A DNA stretch of 64,000 nt from Leucobacter ruminantium (lineage in GTDB: Bacteria; Actinomycetota; Actinomycetes; Actinomycetales; Microbacteriaceae). Shown here one piece after another: positions 17,028 through 25,818 of this stretch. A program made the translations under genes and the position numbers. Location: positions 182,555 to 246,554 of the forward strand of contig NZ_JAGDYL010000005.1 in assembly GCF_017565705.1 (NCBI RefSeq), read 5' to 3'. Below the pieces are notes generated by a model that worked only from the letters and a program-made list of their open reading frames with translations, was not told the origin of the DNA and did not search any database. Each line of letters opens with the position of its first letter. Positions within the stretch are counted from its first letter, which is position 1.

Positions 17028-19724
17028 TTACTTATCCGTGTTCGTATCGGTGCCGGTCTCCGGCGCCTGCTCGGTGAGGAGCTTGATGGCCTGCTCGCCG
17101 GTGACGAGATCCTCCTCCCTGATGTATCCGGCTTCTTCGCGGCGCTGGGCCAGGCGACGTCCGAACAGCAGCGCCCCGCCGGCCGCCGTCGTGGCGAGCG
17201 CGATCAGGCCGGCCGGAAGGATCCAGTCCTCGGCACCGGTGACGGCAAGGTCCGGAGGTGTCGAGCCCGACCTCTTCTTCACGACGGTGCTCTCACCCGG
17301 TGCGCCGATGTAACCCTCGGCGAGGATCTCGTCGTCCGGGCCGTAGAGGGTCTCAACCCAGTACACGACACCGGGCCGGTCCACGCGGGTCGGACCCGAG
17401 TTGTACTCACCCGGCCCGTTCACGGGAATCTGCTCGCTCGTGAAGAACGGGTCGCCTTCACCGTCCTTCGCGGGCGGGGCATCAAACGGGCCGTAGGCGC
17501 GGAACACGAGGTAGCCGTCCTCGGGGACGCCGTCGCCGGAGACGTAGGCGGTGTCGGAGAAGTCCTCACCTACCCACGCTTCGGGCTGAGCCTGCGTGCG
17601 GACTTCCACCTTCGGATGCTTCGGCGCCGGGGGTACGAAGAACCGCTCGTACTGATCCGCGGGGGAGGAACGGAACGGGAGCACACGATCATCACCGACG
17701 AACGAGGACACGACCACGTAGTAGCCGGGCTTGTCCGGCTGGATCCGATCCTCATCCGTGAAGCCCAGCCGATAGGTGCCGTTCCGGGCGGGCGTGGTCA
17801 GCTCGGTGAGGACCGGCGCCGACTCGAGATCCAGATCGTCGGTCAGCTCCGTGTCGCTCGCGAACGGTCCGTAGACCACATGCTCGACGACATCGACATC
17901 GGCTTCCCAGTAGCCGTCGCCCTGGAACTCGCCATGATCGTCCGGGAAGCCGGAGAGGATGATGTCATCGAACGCGCGACCGTTCAAGTGCACGTTGTAC
18001 TCGCGGACCTCGCTCTTGACCTCGGCTGGCCAGCGCACGCTCGTTGTCTCGACCGGGATGCCGTACCGGTCGGCCCAGTCGTTCGCGATATACGGACGGT
18101 ACTCCTCGGGCTGCCGGTCCAGGCGAACCTCCCACACCCACGTCACGAACCCGGGGCCGGGGAACTGCACGCCTGGGGAGGTGTAGACGCCGGGCCCGTC
18201 CGCGGTCACCTCGACCTCGCCGCGCGCGACGGCGTCCTCGGGCACGCCGTCCTGCTCGGCAGGCGGCATCGCGCCGGGCACCTGGTAGGCGGTACCGGTG
18301 AACACCACGGGGATGAACTCACCATCCATCTTCAGCCAGGCGCCGTTGCTCGAGGACACCGTGATCGTATCCGTCACGGTGTCGCCCGGCGCCGCGTGGC
18401 GCGCATCCGACTTCGACACCGCCTCCGGCTGGAAGGGGGTGACGTGCGTCTCGTTCACCCGGCCGAACTCATCTCGGAACGAGTCCCGGATGTACTTCGC
18501 AGCGTCGCCCTGCTCTGCCTTGTCGATCTCCCACACCCACGTGTAGAACCCCGACTCGGGTGCCTTCGTTTCCCCGGATGAGGCATAGGTGCCCACGCCC
18601 TGGTCGAGGACGAGGGTCTCCGTGCCGGCCACGGGCGCGCCTTCGGGCACGTCCTTGCTCTGCTGAGGCTGCTCATCATAAGGGCCGTAGAGGGTGCCCT
18701 TCGCGGTGAGCTTCACCGGGGCACCGTCGAGTACGATCCAATCGCCGCGGCCCGTGGTCTCGACCATCAGCTCGTCGACGAACGCGTCGCCTTCCTGCAC
18801 GTAGCGGCTCGCGACCTGCGTGCCGATCACGGGCTGGAAGTCGAGTTCGATCAACGGCGACTCTGCGTTCGCGGTGACGCTCCCCGGCGTACCCGCCGCG
18901 AGCAGCCGCTGCGCGCCCGGCGTCTCATACAGATCGACCCGAGCGCCGATGCCGGCGCCGCTGTAGGCACCGGACCCGGAGACCTTATAAGAGGGAGCCC
19001 CTGACGGAGGGGTGCCGAGAATCCTGTACGAGCCAGGACCCACCGCCTTCGAGGTCGAGCCGTCCTCGAACGTCGCGTTGGTGAGCGAGACGCTCCCCGA
19101 CATGGTGGAGGGCCTCATACTCACCGTCAGGGTGCCGGTGTACTGATCCTGCATGGAGATCGCCAGCTGCAGATCTGCCGCAGTCGTGGCGTTCGCGGCA
19201 GCCTCTGACTGCATCGCGTTCTTGTTCGCGACAACCGCACCGCGATCGCCCGCAGGTACGAGCTCGAGCCAGTGAGCATCGCCGACATAGGTGGAGTCGG
19301 CGATGTTCCACAAGAACAGCTGCACGGCTGCCGTGGTCCTCGGATCGCTGCTGTTGCCCCACTTCGCGAGCACATAGTTGATCTGCGCGAGCTCCGAATC
19401 CGACAGTTTCCTGCCACCGTAGTCGGTGAGGCTCGTCACCGTCATCGGTCCCGAGGTGTAGAGCCCGAGCGGGCTGCCGATGGTCGAGTCCAGGCAGTAC
19501 ACCACCCGGCCGTCCGACTCCGCGATATACGAGCCGAGATGCCCGGCCGGCGAGTTCCCGAACCCGGTGCCCAGGCCAGCGGCCTGCGCACCCGTGGGGA
19601 AGAGCAAACCGCTCAACCCGATCAGAAGCGCGACGACCACAGCCGCAGCACGCCGCCATGATGACTTCCCTCCGTCACGTATCGAACCGCCCGGCTCGAT
19701 GACCGGGGTTGTCAGTGCACTCAT
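17028..19724 (-). CDS. Large LAxTG cell-wall surface protein with repeated beta domains
   Basis: 898 residues. A long Sec signal ('WRRAAAVVVALLIGLSGLLF...GAQA') leads to a thioester/TQXA-like head: 'GRVVYCLDSTIGSPLG' with a Cys, and 'AAVQLFLWNIADSTYVGDA', where the Gln could form a thioester with that Cys. Three to four related beta modules follow, each ending in patterns like 'GFYTWVWEIDK', 'GFVTWVWEVRLD' and 'GVVYWVETLYG'. The C-terminus has 'DLAVTGAEDW', one membrane helix and 'RRLAQRREEAG', then an unusual tail of about 30 acidic residues. The ATG at 19724 has GGAGGAG six bases upstream. It probably acts as an adhesin or sortase-E substrate on the cell surface. Confidence 0.85.
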   Translation of the reverse strand: MSALTTPVIEPGGSIRDGGKSSWRRAAAVVVALLIGLSGLLFPTGAQAAGLGTGFGNSPAGHLGSYIAESDGRVVYCLDSTIGSPLGLYTSGPMTVTSLTDYGGRKLSDSELAQINYVLAKWGNSSDPRTTAAVQLFLWNIADSTYVGDAHWLELVPAGDRGAVVANKNAMQSEAAANATTAADLQLAISMQDQYTGTLTVSMRPSTMSGSVSLTNATFEDGSTSKAVGPGSYRILGTPPSGAPSYKVSGSGAYSGAGIGARVDLYETPGAQRLLAAGTPGSVTANAESPLIELDFQPVIGTQVASRYVQEGDAFVDELMVETTGRGDWIVLDGAPVKLTAKGTLYGPYDEQPQQSKDVPEGAPVAGTETLVLDQGVGTYASSGETKAPESGFYTWVWEIDKAEQGDAAKYIRDSFRDEFGRVNETHVTPFQPEAVSKSDARHAAPGDTVTDTITVSSSNGAWLKMDGEFIPVVFTGTAYQVPGAMPPAEQDGVPEDAVARGEVEVTADGPGVYTSPGVQFPGPGFVTWVWEVRLDRQPEEYRPYIANDWADRYGIPVETTSVRWPAEVKSEVREYNVHLNGRAFDDIILSGFPDDHGEFQGDGYWEADVDVVEHVVYGPFASDTELTDDLDLESAPVLTELTTPARNGTYRLGFTDEDRIQPDKPGYYVVVSSFVGDDRVLPFRSSPADQYERFFVPPAPKHPKVEVRTQAQPEAWVGEDFSDTAYVSGDGVPEDGYLVFRAYGPFDAPPAKDGEGDPFFTSEQIPVNGPGEYNSGPTRVDRPGVVYWVETLYGPDDEILAEGYIGAPGESTVVKKRSGSTPPDLAVTGAEDWILPAGLIALATTAAGGALLFGRRLAQRREEAGYIREEDLVTGEQAIKLLTEQAPETGTDTNTDK

Positions 19725-19814
19725 GCGCATCTCCTCCATGTCGAGCGGAGCGCTCATATGCTCCGCAGGAGAAGAAGTGCAGGCGGTGCGACAAGCAAGG
19801 TGTACATTCAAGTC

Positions 19815-19988
19815 ATGGATAGGGCGAAGCACGAGCCGACCGGTGCCGAGCTCTGGGCTACTGATCTCAAGAGGATGGATTCCAGTGATCGGGAGCGGAT
19901 CTGGGAGAGGCTCGCGTGTGTCTGTTCTGACGGTGCCGCCTACTATGTGCCGCCCACGAAGCGGGGGCTTCTTCGGTGCCCAACATGA
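19815..19988 (+). CDS. Possible small ORF
   Basis: 57 codons starting 'MDRAKHEPTGAELWATDLKR' and ending at 19988, divergent from the surface protein. The sequence is protein-like but has no recognised family and no strong ribosome site. It may be the decayed 5' part of the remnant that follows. Confidence 0.3.
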   Translation: MDRAKHEPTGAELWATDLKRMDSSDRERIWERLACVCSDGAAYYVPPTKRGLLRCPT

Positions 19989-20162
19989 GCCAGGGTGTGA
20001 CGAGAGTTCCGAGAACGCGCAAGAGGCGTCCAGTGGGGCTCTTCCGGAGAGTAACGTGCTTGCGCTGCGGGAAGATGCCTTCAGGCTTCGCCCACACCGA
20101 CCTCGCCGTAGTCACACGCACGTGGTTAATGATCCGGCAGGTGCTCCTCGTCGCAGGAGGGC

Positions 20163-20633
20163 GTGACAGTTTACTGGCGCATCTCGAGGAAGCGCATCGA
20201 CGCCGAGTATCGGGCTTTTGTCCTTGCTTTCAAGGCCGGAAAGCAACCCCGAGTTCGCGAAGTCCACGAAGCAAATCGGTCTGCCTCATGGATATGACCA
20301 TGTGCGAAGTTGCTGCGTCAACATCGCCGGCATCACTGGTGCACACAGAAATCGAGAGAAAGTGTACTGGGCGCGCTCCACTCGGCCGAGGCCGGGCAAG
20401 ATGGTGCCGCTTGGTTGCATACTCAGTGGGAAGCCCCGTACATTCTCCTTACGAAAGAGCTGCTCGAGTGGGTCATGGACGAAAACGACATGGATGAGCT
20501 CGATGAGTTCGCTGGAGCCTCCTTCATTTATCTCGGATACCTCAACGAGACGCATGACGGAGGGCGGACATACTTCAAGCCGAAGGTTCCGGAATGGTTC
20601 GCCATCCGGCCGCGGCCGAACCGTCATTGCTGA
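20163..20633 (+). pseudogene. Broken gene remnant near tRNA-Thr
   Basis: One frame reads 'VTVYWRISRKRIDAEYRAF' and continues to a TGA near 20297. The same frame is protein-like again from about 20400 ('HTQWEAPYILLTKELLEWV', 'DELDEFAGASFIYLGYLN') to the stop at 20633. The middle part has better coding character in the +1 frame. This looks like an inactivated gene with an internal stop and compensating shifts. The family is not recognised. Confidence 0.4.
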
Positions 20634-20893
20634 GACTTGCTGACGCGTCGGCGACCCTGTTTGGCGCGAGAACTGGAAGATCGGACAGGTATCGCGTTCC
20701 TGGCCAGAGGCTCGTTCGTTCTCGGAGGAGATTTGATCTGTCGACAGATACTCGACACTTCAGCGGCACCAGACGAGTCGAAACCCTCCGAGAATCTCTG
20801 ATATCCTCGTAAGGATGGTATTTGATTGGGAGTCGAAAAATCGGTTTCCATCAGGTGTTTTATCGAAGTATCTCGATTGACTTCGAGATGCGC

Positions 20894-20965
20894 GCCGCCT
20901 TAGCTCAGGGGTAGAGCAGTTCCCTCGTAAAGAATAGGTCGTGGGTTCAAATCCCACAGTCGGCT
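20894..20965 (+). tRNA. tRNA-Thr (anticodon CGT), with mismatched stems
   Basis: A 72-base cloverleaf without encoded CCA. It has a normal D arm (GCTC/GAGC) and T arm (GTGGG-TTCAAAT-CCCAC). The loop CTCGTAA gives anticodon CGT, which reads ACG (Thr). The acceptor stem GCCGCCT/AGTCGGC has a C-U mismatch at the fifth pair. The anticodon stem GTTCC/AGAAT has a C-A mismatch and a G-U pair. The 5' and 3' halves therefore do not match perfectly, as expected if an integrative element recombined within the anticodon region. It may still function weakly. Confidence 0.75.
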
Positions 20966-20974
20966 CAGGGTAAG

Positions 20975-21016
20975 ACGGGTCTGGTCGGTAGGAAACTACC
21001 GGTCAGGCCCGTTTTT
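20975..21016 (+). terminator. Rho-independent terminator after tRNA-Thr
   Basis: A long hairpin of ACGGGTCTGGTCGGTAG pairs (with G-U and minor mismatches) with CTACCGGTCAGGCCCGT around a GAAA tetraloop, and is followed by TTTTT. Confidence 0.85.
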
Positions 21017-21053
21017 GTGTTTCGCGGGAAGGGTATGCGATCCGCTTCGCTCG

Positions 21054-21105
21054 CTCAGCCGGCGGAGGGCTGCTTCTCGCTCAACCGGCGGAGGACTGCT
21101 TCTCG
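21054..21105. repeat. 26-bp tandem duplication
   Basis: Two adjacent 26-base units (21054-21079 and 21080-21105) differ at only two positions, and a degenerate third start follows. They lie immediately after the stop of the GAP-family gene, in a non-coding spacer. Confidence 0.75.
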
Positions 21106-21106
21106 A

Positions 21107-21817
21107 TCAGCCTGCGGGGCGATGCCAGCCCCAGACGCCGAGTCCCAGGAAGACGAGTCCTGCGAGCAGTGCGATTCCCGCCTCCCACGGCCGCAGGTCC
21201 GCATGCTCCAGCCGAGCGAGTACGGAGGTGATGCGCTGGGAGAGCGACGGGAAGCGCCGCCAGGCGACCGTCAGCGCGACGTAGGGAGACACGAGCGCCG
21301 CGACGAATACCGCGTAGAGGACGACGCGGATCAGGTCATCGTCGCTGACGCCCCGCAGGAGTCTTGCCGTCATATACATCGTCGCGATGCCGCTCACGCC
21401 GATGACGGCGTTCGACGCTCCGATGAGCATCATCTCCCAGGGCTTTCCGGCCGGTGTCGGACGCGGCTTCCGTACCGGGCGCGGCTTCCTCGCTCGTGCC
21501 CACAGCCACACCGATGCGGCGACGAACAGGGAACCCGCGGTCAGGTCGACGCCTCGGCCCACCAGGATCCTCTCCGCGTCCCGGCTCAGCAGATGCTCGA
21601 AGCTGCGCGGATCGACGATCTGCAGCAGGAGGAGCAGGGCCGTCGAACCGAGCACGAGTCCGACCATCATCCAGCCGATCGCGCGATCGGGGCGGGGCGT
21701 GCCGGTCAGCACGCGCAGCGACACCGCGATGAGCGTCGGGCTGAAACCCATGACGAGGCCGAGTCCGATCAACCCCGTCGCGCCTCCGATGATGCGGATC
21801 AGGTCTGCGGCGATCAC
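21107..21817 (-). CDS. GAP-family (Sap-like) membrane protein
   Basis: 236 residues, six transmembrane helices, of the actinobacterial GAP/Sap family related to sulfolipid-addressing proteins and LysE-type exporters. Supporting segments are 'GLGLVMGFSPTLIAVSLRVL' in helix 1 and 'MMLIGASNAVIGVSGIATMY' at the start of the second half. Members are thought to export glycolipids, peptidolipids or small molecules; the substrate here is unknown. It is an isolated minus-strand gene between the tRNA terminator and the divergent lipoprotein gene. Confidence 0.75.
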   Translation of the reverse strand: MIAADLIRIIGGATGLIGLGLVMGFSPTLIAVSLRVLTGTPRPDRAIGWMMVGLVLGSTALLLLLQIVDPRSFEHLLSRDAERILVGRGVDLTAGSLFVAASVWLWARARKPRPVRKPRPTPAGKPWEMMLIGASNAVIGVSGIATMYMTARLLRGVSDDDLIRVVLYAVFVAALVSPYVALTVAWRRFPSLSQRITSVLARLEHADLRPWEAGIALLAGLVFLGLGVWGWHRPAG

Positions 21818-21960
21818 GACGGCAATGTTACTCGCTGCGCTCGCTCGGCCTGGAGAAGGCCGCGCTCGGTCGGTCGGCGGAGATTTCGCCGCTCTAGCCC
21901 CGTGTCGAGCTCTGTGTCAAGGTCTGTAGCACCGCTGCTGTGATCCAGCACACTCGAATC

Positions 21961-22572
21961 ATGCGAGCGAACGGGGTGGCGGGGAACGGCGGGAATGGAA
22001 CGCGCGGCCGTCGTATCGGCCGGACCCGCGGTCGGGCGTTGCGCGTGTGCGGTGCGGCGCTCGCGATCGCGCTGCTCGGCCCGTCGCTCCAGGCCTGCGG
22101 CGTCCGGGTGCCCGCCGACCCCGATGGCACGCTCGACACGGTCTCCGGCGGTACTCTGCGCATCGGTCTCTCGCCCGAGCCGGGCCTCGTCGATGTGACG
22201 GCGAGGGATCCCTCGGGGCCTCTTGTCGATGCCGCCGCCCGCGTCGCGGAAGAGCTCGATGCCGAGCCGGAATGGACCGTTCGCGGCGAGGAGGGTCTCG
22301 TCGGCATGATCGAGCGCGACGAGCTCGATCTCGCCGTCGGCGGCTTCACAGAGGACACGCCGTGGACCGACAGGGTCGGCGTGAGCCGCGCCTTCGACCG
22401 CTTGCCGGGAGCCGAAGGCCGGCGCGTCGTCGTTCTGGTGCTCATGGGCGAGAATGCGTTTCTCAGCGAAGTAGAGGAGATCCTCGACGCGGAGTCGCAA
22501 CCGAAGGCGGACGCGGAGTCGCAGCCGCGCGCGCAGCAGAATCCGGAGCAGAACCCGGAGCGCGCATCATGA
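21961..22572 (+). CDS. Putative lipoprotein with truncated solute-binding (SBP_bac_3-like) domain
   Basis: 203 residues. A basic N-terminus and hydrophobic stretch end in a lipobox 'LQAC'. The following segments 'SGGTLRIGLSPEPGLVD', 'LDAEPEWTVRGEEGLVGMI' and 'DELDLAVGGFTEDTPWTDRVG' correspond to the first lobe of family-3 amino-acid-binding proteins. The second lobe is missing and is replaced by a Gln/Glu/Pro-rich tail. It overlaps the cation transporter gene (ATGA), suggesting a metal-related accessory role rather than amino-acid uptake. ATG 21961 is preferred over an ATT-proximal start at 21940. Confidence 0.7.
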   Translation: MRANGVAGNGGNGTRGRRIGRTRGRALRVCGAALAIALLGPSLQACGVRVPADPDGTLDTVSGGTLRIGLSPEPGLVDVTARDPSGPLVDAAARVAEELDAEPEWTVRGEEGLVGMIERDELDLAVGGFTEDTPWTDRVGVSRAFDRLPGAEGRRVVVLVLMGENAFLSEVEEILDAESQPKADAESQPRAQQNPEQNPERAS

Positions 22573-23561
22573 GCCGCGCGGCCTTCGTGCAGGGAGAGCG
22601 CGAGCACCTGCCGGAGGAGCAGCAGCGGGCGTTGAAGCGCGCCGTGCGCTGGCAGTTCTTCACGATCGGCTACACGGGCGTCACGATCGTGCTCATCGCG
22701 CTCGTGATGGGCGAGTCGCAGGCGATGAAGACGGCCTGGGTCGAGGACATGCTCTCGCTGATCCCGCAGATCGCATTCCTGATCGCGCTGCTCTACCGGC
22801 GTCGGCCGACGACGCGTATGCATCCCTACGGGCGCCACCGCGCGATGGGCGTGGGACACCTCGTGGCCGGGGTGGCGCTGTTCGCCGTGGGCGCGAACCT
22901 CGCGGTCGACTCCGCGATCGGGCTGTTCGCAGCGGAGCATCCGACGATCGGCAGCGTGCAGCTGTTCGGGCACACCTTCTGGTCGGGGTGGTTGATGGTG
23001 GGTGTCATGGCGGTCACGGTGATCGGACCGGTCTTCCTCTACGGCCCGGTGAAGGCGAAGCTCGCCCCCGTACTCCACAACAAGGTGCTCTACGCCGACG
23101 CCGACATGGCGAAGGCCGACTGGCAGAGCACGGCAGCGTCCATCATCGGCGTGCTGGGCGTGGGGTTCGGGCTGTGGTGGTTCGACGGTGCGGCCGCGAT
23201 CGTGATCTCGGCGGGGATCGTGTGGGACGGGGTGCGCAACACGCGCTCCGCACTCGCCGACCTGATGGACCGCAGCGCCCGCACGGTCGACGACTCCGAG
23301 CCGCACCCGCTGGGCGTGCGCGTGATCGAGGAGCTGGAGCAGGAGGACTGGGTGGCGGAGGCGGGAGTACGCGTGCGCGATGAAGGGCAGGTACTGCACA
23401 TCGAGGCCTTCGTGCGCCCGCACGACGCCGATGTCAGTCTCGAGCGGCTCGGTGCGGCCGCGGAGCGGATCGCGGCTCTCGACTGGAAGGTGCACGACGT
23501 CGTCGTGGTGCCGAGCGACCCGCTGCCCGACTACGCCGAGCGCCGGGGCGGCTCCCGGTGA
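22569..23561 (+). CDS. Cation diffusion facilitator family transporter
   Basis: 330 residues with six transmembrane helices and a C-terminal cytoplasmic alpha/beta domain. Motifs suitable for metal transport include 'WVEDMLSLIPQIAFLIALLY' in helix 2, 'HPYGRHRAMGVGHLVAGVAL' and 'YADADMAKADWQSTAASIIG' in helix 5 (a DxxxD-type site). It would export a divalent metal such as Zn, Mn or Fe in exchange for protons. It is coupled by overlap to the lipoprotein upstream and topoisomerase IB downstream. Confidence 0.88.
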   Translation: MSRAAFVQGEREHLPEEQQRALKRAVRWQFFTIGYTGVTIVLIALVMGESQAMKTAWVEDMLSLIPQIAFLIALLYRRRPTTRMHPYGRHRAMGVGHLVAGVALFAVGANLAVDSAIGLFAAEHPTIGSVQLFGHTFWSGWLMVGVMAVTVIGPVFLYGPVKAKLAPVLHNKVLYADADMAKADWQSTAASIIGVLGVGFGLWWFDGAAAIVISAGIVWDGVRNTRSALADLMDRSARTVDDSEPHPLGVRVIEELEQEDWVAEAGVRVRDEGQVLHIEAFVRPHDADVSLERLGAAAERIAALDWKVHDVVVVPSDPLPDYAERRGGSR

Positions 23562-24592
23562 GCGCACGGCGCGCGCGAGGCGGACGACGGTCGGGCACGG
23601 GCACGCGGCGCCGACCGATCACGCGCGAGTTCGTGGACGGGAAGCCGGTGTATCGGCTGGTGGGCCGCAAGATCACGAGCGCCCGCGAGATCGAGCGGTT
23701 GAACGCGCTCGCGATCCCTCCGGCGTGGACGGAGGTCGAGATCGCGCGCTCGCCGTCCGCGAAGGTGCTGGCGCGCGGTCGCGATGCGGCGGGACGCACG
23801 CAGACGATCTACCATCCCGCGTATCGCAGGCGGAGGGATCGGGAGAAGTTCGATCGGGTGACGCGCTTCGCCGAGGCGCTGCCCGCGCTTCGTGCCCGGG
23901 TCGACAGGGACCTGCGCCGTCGCAGCCTCAGCCGCGATCGGGTGGTGGCGGGGGTCGTGCGGCTCATCGATCGGCAGTTCTTCAGGGTGGGCAACGTCGA
24001 GTACGCGAAGAGCACCGGGAGCTTCGGAGCCACGACCGTGCGACGCGAGCACGTGCGCGTGACGAGCGAGACCGTGCTGTTCGACTTCATCGGGAAGAGC
24101 GGCAAACGGCACAGGCGCAGGGTGAGGGATCCGAGAGTGGCGCGACTCGTCGCTCGGCTCATGGAACTGCCCGGCCCCGAGGTGTTCCGATTCTTCGACG
24201 AGGACGGGGTCGTGCACCGTCTCGACAGCCGGCACGTCAACGCATACGTGAAGCGGCATATGGGAGAGGAGTTCTCGGCGAAGGACTTCCGGACCTGGGG
24301 AGGCACACTGCTCGCAGCCTCGCTGCTGTTCGAGGCGGACCCCGCGGAACTCGCCGACGCCAAGGCCGCGGCGGCCGCTCGCAGAGCCGCGGTGCGCGAG
24401 GTCGCCGAGCGCCTCGGCAACACCGCCGCCGTCGCGCAGTCCTCGTACATCGATCCCCGAGTGCTCGAGGCGTTCGAGAACCCGACCGCGGTGGAGCGCG
24501 TGCGGAGCGCGCGGATCAGGCCCCGGCGCTACCTCGGCATCGAGGAGCAGCGCACGCTGCGCCTGCTGCGCGAGCAGCGAGGTGCCCGCTGA
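23558..24592 (+). CDS. DNA topoisomerase IB
   Basis: 344 residues of the poxvirus-like bacterial type IB family. The catalytic core shows 'REHVRVTSETVLFDFIGKSGK', the basic pentad region 'KDFRTWGGTLLAA' and the nucleophile Y297 in 'AQSSYIDPRVLEAF'. It relaxes supercoils through a 3'-phosphotyrosine intermediate without ATP. The GTG start overlaps the CDF transporter stop (GTGA). Such enzymes are common but not universal in Actinobacteria. Confidence 0.93.
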   Translation: MSARRARGGRRSGTGTRRRPITREFVDGKPVYRLVGRKITSAREIERLNALAIPPAWTEVEIARSPSAKVLARGRDAAGRTQTIYHPAYRRRRDREKFDRVTRFAEALPALRARVDRDLRRRSLSRDRVVAGVVRLIDRQFFRVGNVEYAKSTGSFGATTVRREHVRVTSETVLFDFIGKSGKRHRRRVRDPRVARLVARLMELPGPEVFRFFDEDGVVHRLDSRHVNAYVKRHMGEEFSAKDFRTWGGTLLAASLLFEADPAELADAKAAAAARRAAVREVAERLGNTAAVAQSSYIDPRVLEAFENPTAVERVRSARIRPRRYLGIEEQRTLRLLREQRGAR

Positions 24593-24653
24593 TCTCCCGG
24601 GCGCAGGAGGTCGACGAACCGGCCCGGCAGGGGTTCCGCATAGGGTAGACAGC

Positions 24654-25748
24654 GTGACCGCAACGACCGCCGCACCCGCCAGGCAGACGAGGCCGCGCAT
24701 CGCCCTCTGGGACAACGCCCGCTTCGCGTTGATCCTCCTCGTCGTGATCGGGCACGTCGTCTCGACGGTGCGCACCGACTCGCCCCTCGGTTTCGGGCTC
24801 TACGCCTACATCTACCTGTTCCACATGCCGGCGATGATCCTGCTGTCGGGCATGTTCTCGCGCCCCGAGACGACGCCGAAGGCGGTGAAGTCGACGGTGC
24901 AGCTGGCGGTGATCTGGCTGCTGTGGGAGGGCATCTGGGCGCTCGCCCACCTGCTCACGGAAGGCAAGGGGCTCGGCAAGGGCTTCCTCGTCTCGCCGGC
25001 CTGGACGCTGTGGTTCCTCGTCACCCTCGTGACCATGCGTCTGCTGCTGCCCTACATCGCGCGGCTGCGGCACCCGCTCGTCGTCTCGAGCGCGCTGGCG
25101 CTGCTCGGCGGCCTCAGTCCGGTCATCGGCACCGAGTTCTCGGCGGCGCGCACGCTGACGTTCCTGCCGTTCTTCGTGCTCGGCTGGATGGCGAGGGATC
25201 GCGGCTGGCTCGATGGCCGGTGGTTCACGCATCCTACGCCCGTGCTGCGCGGTCTCGGCTGGGCCGTGCTCGGTGGCGTCGCGCTCGTCTTCGTGCTCGA
25301 ACCTCGCTTTCGGGACTTCTGGCGCATCGACCGCTGGCTGACCTGGCGCGACGACTATCTGCGCGTCTTCGAGCGAGCCCCGATCGGCGACTGGCAGCCC
25401 GAGGGGTGGCTGGGCACGGCGGCGGGAGGGATCCCTATCGCCGCAGCACTGCTGCTCATCGCGGCGCTGATGACCTTCGCGCTGCTCATCGTGCTGCCCC
25501 GCCGCGAGACGTCCGTCACGCCCTGGGGGTCGCGCACGCTCTACGTCTACCTGCTGCACGGCCCGATCGTGTACGGGCTGCGGGCGACGGGGGCCGTCGA
25601 ACTGTTCAACTCGTGGGGCGCGCTCGGGATGCTGGGCCTCGTGCTCGTCGCGACAGCGATCACGGCGCTGCTCTCCATGCGCTGGGTGACGGTCGTGTTC
25701 CGCCCGATCATCGAGCCCCCGGTCGACTGGCTGCTGCGCCGCGACTGA
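24654..25748 (+). CDS. Acyltransferase-3 family membrane protein
   Basis: 364 residues with about ten transmembrane helices. The first segment 'RIALWDNARFALILLVVIGH' with the conserved His and the later 'YLFHMPAMILLSGMFSRPE' are hallmarks of the acyltransferase-3/NodX/OafA superfamily, in the fucose O-acetyltransferase-like subgroup. It probably acylates a cell-surface sugar. The GTG at 24654 is chosen as the first start after the topoisomerase gene with a good fit to family length. There is no downstream partner. Confidence 0.85.
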   Translation: MTATTAAPARQTRPRIALWDNARFALILLVVIGHVVSTVRTDSPLGFGLYAYIYLFHMPAMILLSGMFSRPETTPKAVKSTVQLAVIWLLWEGIWALAHLLTEGKGLGKGFLVSPAWTLWFLVTLVTMRLLLPYIARLRHPLVVSSALALLGGLSPVIGTEFSAARTLTFLPFFVLGWMARDRGWLDGRWFTHPTPVLRGLGWAVLGGVALVFVLEPRFRDFWRIDRWLTWRDDYLRVFERAPIGDWQPEGWLGTAAGGIPIAAALLLIAALMTFALLIVLPRRETSVTPWGSRTLYVYLLHGPIVYGLRATGAVELFNSWGALGMLGLVLVATAITALLSMRWVTVVFRPIIEPPVDWLLRRD

Positions 25749-25781
25749 GGGGGAACCCGACACCCGATATAAAGTTAAAGA

Positions 25782-25812
25782 AAAAGAAAATTTTGTTTTC
25801 TTTTGCTATGAT
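25782..25812 (+). promoter_or_regulatory. Autoregulatory promoter/operator of the fic gene
   Basis: A perfect AT-rich palindrome AAAAGAAAA-N5-TTTTCTTTT (25782-25804) lies directly upstream of an extended -10 TGCTATGAT (25805-25812, -10 hexamer TATGAT). The -10 ends six bases before the ATG at 25819, implying a leaderless mRNA. Confidence 0.6.
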
Positions 25813-25818
25813 GGATCG

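Noticed and set aside
20290..20300. Selenocysteine read-through at the in-frame TGA of the remnant near the tRNA
   Set aside because: No SECIS-like hairpin or selenoprotein family match. Decay by stop and frameshift explains it better.
20930..20966. Direct repeat of the tRNA-Thr 3' end as a second attachment site within the window
   Set aside because: No second copy was found by eye in the 64 kb. If it exists it lies outside.
21054..21105. CRISPR-like repeats
   Set aside because: Only two adjacent units without spacers and no cas genes.
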